From: Nitzschia sp. pyKryTriq1
Taxonomy: Eukaryota > Bacillariophyta > Bacillariophyceae > Bacillariales > Bacillariaceae
DNA: 64,000 nt
Direction of reading: 5' to 3'
Assembly: GCA_956465555.1 (NCBI GenBank)
Contig: OY101117.1
Location: 1,364,001-1,428,000, forward strand
In this document: positions 46,182-56,658 of the stretch, in pieces
How positions within the stretch are numbered: the first letter of the stretch is position 1
Layout: each line of letters begins with the position of its first letter
Made by a program: the position numbers and the translations under genes
Notes under the pieces: generated by a model
Database searches by the model: none
Seen by the model: the letters and a program-made list of their open reading frames with translations, nothing else
Told to the model about the DNA's origin: nothing

Positions 46182-48707
46182 ATGAGCCTTCTTGTAAGTA
46201 TACGTAGAATGAAGTTCGCTGCTTGTCTCGAGTCCAGATTTCGAATCTCCAGTGTCCGTCTTCCAATTTTCTAACTTCGCCCTTGGCGTGCATTTTCATG
46301 GGATAGAACACAGCGTCGGGCTTGATCTTCATTGCCGGTGCTGTCGCCCTACTTTGGGCACTGTCCCAGTTTTTGATCATCTCCAAGATCCCCATTATTT
46401 CTGGAGGTGGCGGTGGAGAATCCCAAGGTCTCGTCAGCAGCGGTGACGATGAAGCCACTACTGCGCGCCTGAAGGAGATTTATGAGGCGATTTACGAAGG
46501 TGCCGAGAGTTTCCTAGCGGCCGAGTACCAAGTTTGCTTCTGGTTTGTCGTCTGCTTTTCAGTTCTCATCTTTGTGCTTGTTGCGTGGGGTACCGGATGG
46601 GATATGGCTCGTGGTCTTTTCACCGCCGTCAGCTTTCTTCTTGGAGCCTTCACCTCCATGGCCAGTGGATACTTGGGCATGAAGGTTGCTGTCTATTCGA
46701 ATGTCCGTACAACTGTCTCCGCTCAAAAGCCAGGCTGGACCGAATGCTTCAACACTGCGTTCCGAGCTGGAGCCGTCATGGGTAAGCTGCCACTAGAATC
46801 TACACAATCGAAGTACATGACCAGAAGAGGTACATATTCTCACGACACTTCCTTTTTGGTTTTTGATCTTTAGGTTTTGCTCTCTGTGGTTTGGGTATGA
46901 TTATGCTTTACGGCACCATGCTCGCCTTCCGTGTTCACTACCCTGAACCCAAGGAATGGATTTTGCTCACGGAATCTATCACTGGATACGGATTGGGTGG
47001 ATCCGTCATTGCCATGTTCGGTCGTGTCGGAGGAGGCATCTACACCAAGGCTGCGGATGTTGGTGCCGACTTGGTTGGAAAGGTGGTTCACGGAATCCCT
47101 GAGGACGATCCCCGTAACCCTGCTACCATTGCTGACAATGTTGGTGACAATGTCGGCGACGTCGCCGGTATGGGATCTGATCTTTTCGGAAGTTTCGCCG
47201 AGTCTACCTGTGCAGCGTTGGTCATCGGAAGTAGCATCGGTGTTTCCAGTGGTTGGGATGCCATGGTTTTCCCTATTACAGTTTCGGCTGTTGGTATCTT
47301 TGTTTGCTTGATTTGCTCCTTCATTGCCACTCACATCAAGCCTGTCAAGAGTGAAGCCAATGTCGAGAGCGCATTGAAGGTTCAACTTATCAGTACTACC
47401 ATTTTGATGATCCCGTCAGTCTACTATGCCGCCATTACTTTCCTGCCTGAATCCTTCGAACTAAAGAGCACCGTTGGACACAAGGTTTTGACCCTTACCC
47501 CCGTCCTTGCCACCTTTTGCGTCTGCTTGGGTGCCGTTGGAGGTCTGATCATCGGCCTCGTCACTGAGTACTACACGTCGCACTCCTACCAACCCGTCCG
47601 TGAGGTCGCCAACAGTTGCAAGACTGGAGCTGCTACCAACATGATTTACGGTATTGCTCTTGGTTTCAAGTCGGCCATCATTCCCGTCATTGTTCTCGCT
47701 GTTGTTATCTACTTGTCCTTCGCTTTCTCCGATATGTATGGAGTCGCCCTTGCTGCTATTGGATTCCTTTCCAACTTGGCCACTGGGCTTACGATTGATG
47801 TGTATGGGCCTGTTTGTGACAATGCTGGAGGTATGTTCTTTGTTTTTGAATGGGATTATTTTGATCTGTGTCAACTGACGGAAGTCTAACGATATTTTTA
47901 CTTGCAGGTATTGCTGAAATGGCCGAGCTTCACCCCAGCGTTCGCGAAAAGACCGACGCCTTGGATGCCGCCGGAAACACCACTGCTGCCATTGGAAAGG
48001 GATTTGCTATTGGATCTGCCGCTCTTGTCTCCCTTGCTCTCTTCGGTGCCTTTGTAACCCGAATCCGTCACTCCTCTCATGATGCCTTGTTCTCACAGGG
48101 TGTCAACATGCTCGAGCCTTTGACTTTTGCTTTCCTCATCATTGGTGGTATGATCCCATTTGCCTTTGCTGCCATGACCATGAAGTCCGTCGGTGAAGCC
48201 GCCATGGCCATGGTGATGGAAGTCCAACGCCAGTTCGACGAAAAGCCCCACCTGCTCGACGAGAACCCGACTGAGCGCCCCGACTACGATGCTTGCATTC
48301 AAATCTCCACCAAGGCTTCTTTGCGAGAAATGATTCCTCCCGGTGCTATGGTCATCTTCACCCCGCTTTTGACTGGAATCTTCTTTGGTGTCACCGCCGT
48401 TTCGGGTCTCCTTGTCGGAGCCTTGATTGCCTCAGTTCAACTTGCCATCTCCATGTCCAACTCGGGTGGTGCCTGGGATAATGCCAAGAAGTACATTGAA
48501 AAGCAATCGCCCGATTCTGAACTCAAGGGCAAGGGATCTGACATCCACAAGGCTGCCGTTGTTGGAGACACTGTTGGAGATCCGTTCAAGGATACCTCTG
48601 GTCCTGCACTAAACATTGTGATGAAGTTGATGGCTGTGCTTTCTCTGGTCTTTGCGGATACATTTTACGCCATCAACGAAGGATCTGGTCTTTTCAAGAT
48701 GGGATAA
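46182..48707 (+). CDS. Proton-pumping membrane pyrophosphatase (K+-dependent type)
   Basis: It hydrolyses PPi to pump H+ into vacuoles or acidocalcisome-like compartments. Exons: 46182..46193 (only 12 nt, coding MSLL), 46307..46781, 46874..47830 and 47908..48707. Introns are GT-AG and phases fit, giving 747 residues with about 15-16 membrane segments. Seen: DVGADLVGK (residues ~224-232), [20 protein letters not shown], and the C-terminal [18 protein letters not shown] pyrophosphate site. [10 protein letters not shown] (about 505-514) has Ala at the position that marks the K+-dependent class. Oddly, the Glu of the DX7KXE motif is Val here ([10 protein letters not shown]). The tiny first exon is inferred from ATG-AGC-CTT-CTT followed by GTAAGTAT and the matching family N-terminus. 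Confidence 0.95.
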
Positions 48708-48892
48708 TTTCTCCGTGAACTTTTTTGTCGAATACACATGTTGATACTTCCAAGTGGCATTTACTTGGTGCTTTGCGAATCCTCTTTGTGGAGTTTTTGC
48801 TCGTCTACCGAGAATGGTCCTATTGTATGCAGGACTGTCTCTTTCGATGATCGTGAAGTAAAACTGAACTAATTAGCGCCGAGTTTTCGCCC

Positions 48893-49876
48893 TCACGTTT
48901 CTATTTGTAATAGCTCTTCGTATGTTTGCACCAGAACTTGGTTGTCATACCCAGCCGGTACCACTACACTGCCCGAAAAGGTCATTTGAGGCTCTTCCGA
49001 TGGATCTCGCTCGGGACGGGCGCCGCGCTCCATGAGGGCCTCACCTCTCAACGGCCACACTCGAAAGACTACCCGACCTACAATCAGGGCTGCTGGTACC
49101 GGGCCATAGTTCCTTGAATCCGAAGAATTCCATGGGTTGTCCCCTTCCAACCATATATGGCCGTCAGGAATGACTACACCCCCAGCAAGTCCATTCCGAT
49201 ACCGCTGCCGCAGCCGTGTTGATTTGTTGTTGTTTCGCAGAGTGGGTTTCGTTACAATATCACCTGGTAAGCCCAGGACTCGTTTACAGACTGTCCCTAT
49301 CCGATCTGGATGTTGAATAACAACTACATCACCCACACTGACCGGGGAAGTCTGTCTGGCCCAAAATCGTTTCCAACAACCTTCGGGTGGTATCTTGTTC
49401 ACCGGGATGATTGGCTGGTGCCATGTCGGTGGACCCGAGAAACCTTTCTGTCGCAGTCGCCTTTCGTGAATCTTCTGACGTTCTTCAGCGAGCAGTACTC
49501 GTTGTTTGGCGATGGTGCCTCCTTGCACCCCGTACCATTGGGGCGTGAATCGATCCATCACCACAATTTCTCCTCGAGAATGAATGGTCGGCAGCATGCT
49601 CGGCCCTTCACAAATCGTCAGTTCCATCCCATACTCGGTAAATACATATACAAAACCAAATGCACAAGTCAGACGCCACATATGAGTCCCCAGAAATAAA
49701 TCGGACGACAACTCCTCTAGAGGGAGCTCGGAGCTTTTGGGTGGGCCCTTATTGGACGACGACGACTCTTCGCTGAACAAACGTCTCCTCGGATTGTTCG
49801 ACCTTGCTGGAAGATTTGTGGATCTCTGGGCCTCATGGCGACTTGAGCCGATCACCCGAGACGATAGCCTCCACAT
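48893..49876 (-). CDS. Mitochondrial inner membrane protease, IMP1-like (S26 signal peptidase)
   Basis: A membrane-bound Ser/Lys endopeptidase that removes sorting signals of intermembrane-space proteins; 327 residues, one exon. Seen: an Arg/Ser-rich leader without acidic residues up to about 35, a membrane segment (WRLTCAFGFVYVFTEYG, about 67-83), box B GPSMLPTI with nucleophile Ser93, box D TVCKRVLGLPGD with general base Lys198, and box E GHIWLEGDNPWNSSDSRNYG. Compared with IMP1 there is an insertion of roughly 60 residues between Ser and Lys (KQRVLLAEERQKIHERRLRQ and following). It is convergent with the pyrophosphatase gene, with 185 bp between ends. Confidence 0.92.
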   Translation of the reverse strand: MWRLSSRVIGSSRHEAQRSTNLPARSNNPRRRLFSEESSSSNKGPPKSSELPLEELSSDLFLGTHMWRLTCAFGFVYVFTEYGMELTICEGPSMLPTIHSRGEIVVMDRFTPQWYGVQGGTIAKQRVLLAEERQKIHERRLRQKGFSGPPTWHQPIIPVNKIPPEGCWKRFWARQTSPVSVGDVVVIQHPDRIGTVCKRVLGLPGDIVTKPTLRNNNKSTRLRQRYRNGLAGGVVIPDGHIWLEGDNPWNSSDSRNYGPVPAALIVGRVVFRVWPLRGEALMERGARPERDPSEEPQMTFSGSVVVPAGYDNQVLVQTYEELLQIET

Positions 49877-50342
49877 CTTTCCACCTTCCCAGCTCTACTT
49901 CGTAGGGTAGACACAAAAACAATGACGAAAGGTGTCCACTCAAGTTTTAAAGTACAACGACGACCGGCAACATCATTGATCATTGACATGATATTATGTT
50001 GAGTAGAGCAAAAAGAGGGATGCGATTTCGTCTGTTATCGTCGGGGAATTTACGGTACTTGTAGCACACGTCGAGAGACAGGACCCTGGACAGGACAGCG
50101 GGGAAGGCATTGGTTCCAATGAGTCGACTATGTTTCTTTGTACGTACGTTGAACCTGAGGAGTACCAAGTACCATACCGGTACAGTACGATACCGATAGG
50201 AGCGGAGGAGATGGTAGAAGATGATGATGATTCATTCATTCGTCCATTCATTGCTTTCATATCATAGTCTACCGGAATGTTATTCGAAGCAAAAGTTTGT
50301 AGTCTATTAGCATCCAACCCATCACGCGCTATCATGTACTCC
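49877..50342. repeat. Spacer with GTACC motifs upstream of the IMP1-like gene
   Basis: A GTACC/CCGGTAC cluster spans 50158-50195, about 280 nt upstream of the IMP1-like ATG. No gene is seen. Confidence 0.6.
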
Positions 50343-53165
50343 TCATCTGTGATCTTCTGCTACTGCATGCTGTGTTCCTGCCCAGTCTTTGACAATGGAA
50401 AAAGCATATGGCGGGGGATCCTCCCCTCCTAGAATCTTGCGAACATCGTTGAATAGATTGTGTGGCTCAAAACCATGAATGTTGTCCCTCCAGCCGATCA
50501 AGTCATGATCAACCTTAGATATGTCACAGGCCAATAGTGGATGAACAAAACCTTTCTCAGTCACTTGTGGGATGTAGCCATGTACCTCATGTCGTCGCTT
50601 CACAGAGCTGAAACGTATACCTTGATCTTCTCCATCTGGCTCATAAGATGAACTGAATATCGATTTGATGTAAGGAACAACATTGCGAGTGATAAGAAGG
50701 AAAGCTGCCGCCGATACCATTGCTATGCTCGTGTATCCATACAGCGAGGTGAGAATCTCCTGGCTGGAGCGCATCCACTCCATCCCCTCTGGTTGAAACT
50801 GTGGAAGCGGTGGGAAAGTCAACGATCGGAAGAAATCTTGATTGCAATATTGGTACGTTCCATCGACCTCACAGACTTGATCATAAGGGTACCCCGACCA
50901 AAAATAGGCACTCATGACCACGTGGGCTATCAAGCTGGTAGAGAAGAAGTAGTTCCTACTGACTCGCGCCAAATGAGGACCGATATCAGAAGTGGTCCGA
51001 GAAAATCGCAGGAGACAATATTTGCCGGACCAGTAGTGGGCACAAAGGGCAATAGCTCCGAGGAGAAAGGACTCTGGGATAATGGTAGAGTAGAAGAGGG
51101 ACACGAACAGCACCTTTGTAGCATCGCTGTATCGCTCCGCAAGTTCGAATTTCGAGCCACGAAAGTAGCTGTTCATTTCCTCTTGATCTGCTGCTCGTGG
51201 TGCCAAAATGTGCTTCCGAATGTTTCCCGTAATATCTAGCAACTTGATAACCGGTACTGTGAACATCTCAGCGTATATAATCATATAGACAGTCTTTGGA
51301 AGACTGGTTTCTTGGGCTTTATTCCCGTCCTCCTCAACCGAAATCGTGTGGATGAAATCGATGATAAGAAGGAGGCAAATTGCAGAGTTGAACCACCGAA
51401 AAAGGGCGACTTTGATGTAAAGTGAAACGCTTCTTTGTGCCTCAGTTGTATGAGCTTCAAGCGATGTGACAAAGTCACAGAGAACGGGCACGACCATGTT
51501 TGTGATCGTAATATATAACGCTGTGCGAGGAGATCCCGGGAATTTCCTTTCCAAGTCGGCAATGAAGAAGCCACTCCAAGCAATGAATATGATCATGATA
51601 ATTGTGGTACTGAGAAACAAGAGCGACCGTAGTCTCGCTGATATTTCAAGATCTTTCCATCGAACATCATTCGGTTCGCCTGGCTCCTTGATCGAGAGCA
51701 CCTGGGTGCCTCGAAATCGCAAGATCTCCCTCACGGACACGCTACTCGATGATCTCACGAGTCGAATCGACACCTCCTTTGTTTCTTCGGGCTGACAAAC
51801 ATCGGCAATATTGATAATCTCCAGTGTGCTAGATACCGCAGCTTCTTCAGCCTTCATTTCCCTTCCATCGAATCTGGAAGTATCCACATTGTTTTTCCAT
51901 ACATTCATCCTGCCCGTTGACAGTGCATGCAAACAGGTCCGCTGTGCACGTTCTGTGTCAAAAACGACGAAAACAGCGACAGCCCCAAAATCATGCATCA
52001 ACAGATTCCTCACCCTCTGATTGTATTGCTGCACTTTTTCATACAATTTCTTGCTTGTAGGAATGAACGGTAGCACTGAGCGGGCCGCGTTTTCGTCCAC
52101 GAAATTCCTCAGTGCCTTTTCGTCGTCCACATCTACATCAAAGTCGCGGAGTCTCAGATGAAGCTGTCTCAGAGTCTTTCGACGCTGCACCAGAGTTTCA
52201 ATTAACATGGAGTTGTCTACCGCAATTGTCACCATCACGATCTCATTGGGAGCAAACGGCTTGAAAAAGTGTCGCCATTCCTCAGGATCCAGGGCATCAC
52301 GAGGTGGATTGGACACTTTCAATGAATAGTCCGAGGCAGTCTGGATCTCTTCATCGAATACTATCTCAGCTTTGCGTTGTAGCCAAAAATAGGCAATTCC
52401 AAACATAATGATGAGAACAATTGATGACACAAAACTGCAGATTCCTGGTATCAGCCAGTCTTCAAAATTGCAGTTGTTGACCAGAACATTGTTTCCATCT
52501 AAGCGATACTCTGGGTAGGCATATGCATATTCATTGTTACACTCCTCGCAGGCAACCCAATATGCTTCGTCACAAACCGCTGATCCCTTGATAGCCCTCA
52601 TGATTCCATCCTTGTTATCTTCAGTATAACTTGTCCAAAAGTACACGATAAGCGGAATATTGAGGAATGCCGAGATGGTCAAGAAAATACTCAAAAGCAA
52701 TAGCGTGGAGAAGTACATTCGTACCGAAACTCCCCAGGCCATTAGCTCTTTGACGGGGGTCTTCCAAAGTGGGTACAGATCCGTCGGTCGTTTCATTTCT
52801 CCCACTTCGGCGCGTGTATATCGGTACATGTATGGACTGTTTGTTGATGATGTGAGATTTTCATCGGTGTAATGCCTTGCGAGAGTCACATGTTCCATGT
52901 AAGCCCATGCAGCGTCAATCGAAGGTAACAGTTTTCCTGACTTGGTATAGCTGCTCTTGTCGTGACCAGCGAGTGGGTTGTAAAACCAGAACCGAGACAT
53001 GAAACGAGCAAAAAGACGCGAACTGGTCATGCCTGAAAAATCCGTCCCGTAGGTTTCGCATGGTCGCTTGACATCGTCAAGATCTATCGCCTTTCCCGTC
53101 GCTACTATCAAGCTCCTTCGGCCCTCATGTAACAGCCGGTCAGGTTCGATTTCTATTGAATTCAT
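50343..53165 (-). CDS. OSCA/TMEM63-like (DUF221) membrane channel
   Basis: One exon, 940 residues. Seen: an N-terminal soluble part, membrane segments near 143-170 and 235-265, then a ~260-residue cytosolic domain with an RNA-recognition-like strand pattern (VTIAVDNSMLIETLVQRRKT ... GAVAVFVVFDTERAQRTCLHAL). EPNDVRWKDLEISARLRSLL follows, leading into the main pore-type membrane block. FVSLFYSTIIPESFLLGA and WSGKYCLLR resemble the OSCA/TMEM63 signature around its pore helices. OSCA proteins are mechano- or osmosensitive cation channels. The Cys-rich loop CDEAYWVACEECNNEYAYAY between the first segments is unusual. Sequence identity to plant OSCA is low by eye, so the substrate and gating are not assigned. 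Confidence 0.75.
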   Translation of the reverse strand: MNSIEIEPDRLLHEGRRSLIVATGKAIDLDDVKRPCETYGTDFSGMTSSRLFARFMSRFWFYNPLAGHDKSSYTKSGKLLPSIDAAWAYMEHVTLARHYTDENLTSSTNSPYMYRYTRAEVGEMKRPTDLYPLWKTPVKELMAWGVSVRMYFSTLLLLSIFLTISAFLNIPLIVYFWTSYTEDNKDGIMRAIKGSAVCDEAYWVACEECNNEYAYAYPEYRLDGNNVLVNNCNFEDWLIPGICSFVSSIVLIIMFGIAYFWLQRKAEIVFDEEIQTASDYSLKVSNPPRDALDPEEWRHFFKPFAPNEIVMVTIAVDNSMLIETLVQRRKTLRQLHLRLRDFDVDVDDEKALRNFVDENAARSVLPFIPTSKKLYEKVQQYNQRVRNLLMHDFGAVAVFVVFDTERAQRTCLHALSTGRMNVWKNNVDTSRFDGREMKAEEAAVSSTLEIINIADVCQPEETKEVSIRLVRSSSSVSVREILRFRGTQVLSIKEPGEPNDVRWKDLEISARLRSLLFLSTTIIMIIFIAWSGFFIADLERKFPGSPRTALYITITNMVVPVLCDFVTSLEAHTTEAQRSVSLYIKVALFRWFNSAICLLLIIDFIHTISVEEDGNKAQETSLPKTVYMIIYAEMFTVPVIKLLDITGNIRKHILAPRAADQEEMNSYFRGSKFELAERYSDATKVLFVSLFYSTIIPESFLLGAIALCAHYWSGKYCLLRFSRTTSDIGPHLARVSRNYFFSTSLIAHVVMSAYFWSGYPYDQVCEVDGTYQYCNQDFFRSLTFPPLPQFQPEGMEWMRSSQEILTSLYGYTSIAMVSAAAFLLITRNVVPYIKSIFSSSYEPDGEDQGIRFSSVKRRHEVHGYIPQVTEKGFVHPLLACDISKVDHDLIGWRDNIHGFEPHNLFNDVRKILGGEDPPPYAFSIVKDWAGTQHAVAEDHR

Positions 53166-54114
53166 ATGCCTCTTTGCAGCAGTCGACCTTCGATGATGGT
53201 TATCATTACAGTCGCATGGTGTACGTACGGTATGACTTGGACTTTGAACTTGTTGGACGTGGAAGCTGGAGATGAAAACGAATGAATGATGACAAAAAAT
53301 ACTCGTACACGTACAGTACTGAGTATTGAAGTCCTAAAAGGTGAAGGTCAATGTGATAACGGGGAGCTACACAAATTATGGGTCATTGTCGCTGTGGCTT
53401 TGTGATGTGTCGGAATAAACGGCTACGTCCGGGTGACCGAATATCAACACACCCTCACCGTAGCGAGAATGCTATAACGCGTGGAGCTTGACGTTGGCAG
53501 ATTGTGCGTGTACAGGATCTTCAGTGGCGCGGTACACGTGTACTTGTACGCAGTAGGATCGAGAAAAACCTTTCATTGATGGCGAAAGGGAAAAACTCGA
53601 CGCATATGCTCCGTAACGTCGGGAGCTCTCCGAATAGTCAATGTTCCATTCGCACGACATGGCAACCGATGAGGGTGCTTCCCGAAGTCATTGTGCAACG
53701 CGCTCGCCTTCCGTGTTCGGCCATTCTACGACTACTACGACCATATTATTTTTTATTCTCTATCTGAGATTATTATGGACCAGCAGGTATCACATACATC
53801 TGTCTTAGACTAATGGCGGGTACGTACCCTGGTACCAGGTACCGGTAGATTCGAGGATTCATTCATTCCCAATTCTTCTTCGTGCAAAAGTTGTTCCTCG
53901 TTGTTCCCCCCGAAGATTCCGAGATTCGTCCGAGATTCACGGGTTGTTCCTGCTCACATCGACGGAGTATTCCCAACTCAGCTTCCAGATTCCAGAACCA
54001 ATTTCATCGCGAATCTATTCACGGCGTCACTCACTTTCCTTCATCACCACCCCAACGGATTCATATTTCACACAATCTCTCTTCACCTCACCAGCAAACT
54101 AGCCTATACTAACA
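53166..54114. other. Divergent promoter region with GTAC motifs
   Basis: This spacer lies between the OSCA-like gene (minus) and the Cys/His-domain gene (plus). GTACGTACGGTA lies at 53221-53232 and CGTACACGTACAGTAC near 53304. GGTACCAGGTACCGG lies at 53828-53847, about 270 nt before the ATG at 54115. No gene is seen; the last ~200 nt are C/T-rich and look like a 5' UTR. Confidence 0.6.
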
Positions 54115-55911
54115 ATGTTACGGGTTTTGAAACAAAAGGCAAAGGGATCATCCGATGATGCCGCTGGGGAGCAAATTCCCTGTGTTCCGACCACGGAGAT
54201 CGAAATAAGTAGCCCGGAACCAGTCCCACCACACATCGTTTCTCATGTTCCCATTTCCATCGGAAGTCGCACAATTTCGTCTAGCGCCGAGAGCACAATA
54301 TCATCTAAGAGCGATGCTTCGTATCAAGGACCGAATGTCAACGAGGAGGACACCACGACCATCATCGACGTGATCCCAGCAGGTTCTCTCAACCAGATGA
54401 TACAGGCGCCAGATTCTCAGGACGAATCTTGCAGCAGTGCCGCTACGGACACAGCATTACGCCCACGCAGCTCCCAGAAAGCTTTGACCAGGAGCAGAAC
54501 AATAAGCTGGGAGGAAAGTCCAATGACGAAAAAGCCGAGGCTAAATTTGAACTGCACCTCTGCGGACACCTCGGGTGGCAACCTAGCCAAGTTGACTCTC
54601 TTGGCACTAAAAGAAGATGACTACGTGTTAAGCCCGCTTCATGCATTTGTTCGGAAGCAAATCGAAGTATTTACAGCAACACCATTCGACCTCAAGCAGC
54701 CTGCTCCGGGACGAAAACAGGCAATCGGATTGTATCAAGTTGGGCTTCGGTGCATCCATTGCAAGGACAATGCCAGCGGCAAAAGAGTCAAGCGCGCTGT
54801 CTGCTATCCGAGCAACGTCAAAAGAATCTACCACTCTGTGAGTGATATGAAGTTTGACCATTTCAGTAACTGCACGAGCCTACCCGCTGACGTCAGGGCG
54901 CAATTCGAGAGCCTCAAGGCCGAGGGAACCAAGCGGAATGGTGACAGCAAAGGCTCCAAGAGAGGACCACTATCATCCACTGCACAATACTATCATGACT
55001 CTGCCGTCAGCATGGGCATGCTTGATGGCCCTGGAGGGATCTTCATGGTGTCGAACTCCAATTGGAGTGTCGACCACGGACAAACTTTCCCAGCCACTCT
55101 AGTCCCGAAGAACCCCAGCCCAAGTACTGGCTATGGTACCGCAAGCGATGTTGGTATCAACACGCGGGACATGCCTGCCAGCGCGACTACCCAAATACAA
55201 GCTCTTCCCACCTTTACGATGAAGGCCCTTGATTCTTCCGCATTCGGAGGCATTTTTCCTCTCACAGGGGGTGCTACCATACAATTCAATGCCATCACCA
55301 CAAGCCTTGCGCAGGCTCCCAAGACAACTCCTTCTCCACCAGGTGCAAGAATTACTCTCCATGAAGATTCTGATCGGGAGAATCTAAACAAAATCCATTG
55401 CTTTGTCCGCAAGCATGTCGAACTTTTCGCCGCCGACGATACTGATATGGCTGCACCCTCACCCGGACGAAAGACACGGGTTGTTTTGGGTCAAGTTGGA
55501 ATCCGCTGCGTACACTGTACCCAGTTGCCCACGAAGCATCGCGTGAAGCGCGCCATTTGCTACCCTCCCTCCATCCATGGTATCTACCATGCAGTTTCCA
55601 ACATGAAGTTCGACCATTTTGCCAACTGTCGGGGACTTCCAGTCGAATCTCGCGAGGAATTTCGAGCCCTACAGGATTCCTGCTGCCGCAAAGGATCTGG
55701 TGGCGGTACCAAAGGCACCAAGGGCACAGCGAGCTCGACAGCGAAGTACTATCAGGAGTCTGCGATCCGAAAAGGACTGGTAGACACCGACTCAGGAATT
55801 CGCTTCGCTACTTCACCAGAAGCAACTACTGCTTCTACTGATCCGTCGCAACCTCTTTTTTTGCCTACAGGCCTGTTGGCTCTAGTCAAGGCCGCCTGCC
55901 AGGCTGCATAA
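54115..55911 (+). CDS. Protein with two tandem CxxC...HxxxC domains (diatom family)
   Basis: One exon, 598 residues. Two copies of a ~145-residue domain lie at about 167-310 and 419-570. Each has a helix [LI]HxFVRKxxE[VL]F, APGRK/SPGRK, GQVG[LI]RC[IV]HC, then VKRA[VI]CYP, IYH[SA]VS[DN]MKFDHFxNC, and a tail ending in S[ST]TA[QK]YY. Conserved CxxC plus HxxxC with about 33 residues between suggests a zinc site, with spacing reminiscent of BED-type fingers. The first ~165 residues are Ser/Thr-rich, with a basic patch (MTKKPRLNLN) that could be a nuclear signal. A DNA-binding or regulatory role is inference. I recall this domain as common in diatom proteins but know no Pfam name for it. Confidence 0.8.
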   Translation: MLRVLKQKAKGSSDDAAGEQIPCVPTTEIEISSPEPVPPHIVSHVPISIGSRTISSSAESTISSKSDASYQGPNVNEEDTTTIIDVIPAGSLNQMIQAPDSQDESCSSAATDTALRPRSSQKALTRSRTISWEESPMTKKPRLNLNCTSADTSGGNLAKLTLLALKEDDYVLSPLHAFVRKQIEVFTATPFDLKQPAPGRKQAIGLYQVGLRCIHCKDNASGKRVKRAVCYPSNVKRIYHSVSDMKFDHFSNCTSLPADVRAQFESLKAEGTKRNGDSKGSKRGPLSSTAQYYHDSAVSMGMLDGPGGIFMVSNSNWSVDHGQTFPATLVPKNPSPSTGYGTASDVGINTRDMPASATTQIQALPTFTMKALDSSAFGGIFPLTGGATIQFNAITTSLAQAPKTTPSPPGARITLHEDSDRENLNKIHCFVRKHVELFAADDTDMAAPSPGRKTRVVLGQVGIRCVHCTQLPTKHRVKRAICYPPSIHGIYHAVSNMKFDHFANCRGLPVESREEFRALQDSCCRKGSGGGTKGTKGTASSTAKYYQESAIRKGLVDTDSGIRFATSPEATTASTDPSQPLFLPTGLLALVKAACQAA

Positions 55912-56047
55912 TAGTTTTGAATTTCATTTTTTATACCTTTGTTGTTTCATCAAAAAGAAGTGCCCAGTACGAGTAGGCGATTCTGTACGAATAGAGGTCG
56001 AGAAACGTAAGCATCCCTTCCGTCCGTGTGGCATCGACGTACATTCC

Positions 56048-56658
56048 TTAATCCTTGATTCGTGCCCACAGAGCCTGTTCAATTTTCTCCATTGTCAAAA
56101 CGAGTTTTGTTGTGCCACCACTCTTATCCAGTGTCCAAGTCGATCCATCTGCATCAATCGCCTCAAACAACTCCAGATCCAGAAGTAATTCGTTTCGACA
56201 GGAAATGGAGAGATGCCTAGGCCAAAATTTCACTTCAACCTCCTTTGAGACAACATTGATATCAGGAAGCCTCAACGCAACCTCTAATTCCTCTTCCGTT
56301 TGCGTCCATGCGTAACCTGCTTCTGAGTTGGCCTCACTGCTGCTTCCGTCCAGTTGAGCGTCGGAACGGCAACCAGCAAGACCAGTCGTCTCCAGGAGAT
56401 CCTCGTCCTCAAAATCATTGTCGGTTTCCCTCATGATATTTGCAATGGCTTTTGCCCTTCGCTCTTCCGGTGTCTCCACAAGAATTCCCTATAAAAGATC
56501 GTGATCAGTCACACGATTTGAGAATCTCCCAGTGGAATAAATATGCAATGATGACAAGAATGAATGAACTCGAATACTGTGTTCGTAGGACGACTTACCC
56601 TCGCTCGTAGCCACTGTAGCCGCTCATCGGACGTTAGGTCCTTTTCTTCTTCTGACAT
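56048..56658 (-). CDS. CS-domain (NudC/p23-like) co-chaperone
   Basis: Exons 56658..56599 and 56488..56048 (110-nt intron, AGG|GTAAGT donor, TTTTATAG acceptor, phase 0) give 166 residues starting MSEEEKDLTSDERLQWLRAR. Seen: an N-terminal acidic helical part. The CS domain runs from about residue 75 to the end with YAWTQTEEELEVALRLPD, LSISCRNELLLDLELFEAID, STWTLDK and the final LTMEKIEQALWARI, ending in the typical Lys/Trp pattern of NudC-type CS domains. These bind Hsp90 or dynein-linked clients. It converges on the Cys/His gene, with 136 bp between ends. Confidence 0.85.
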
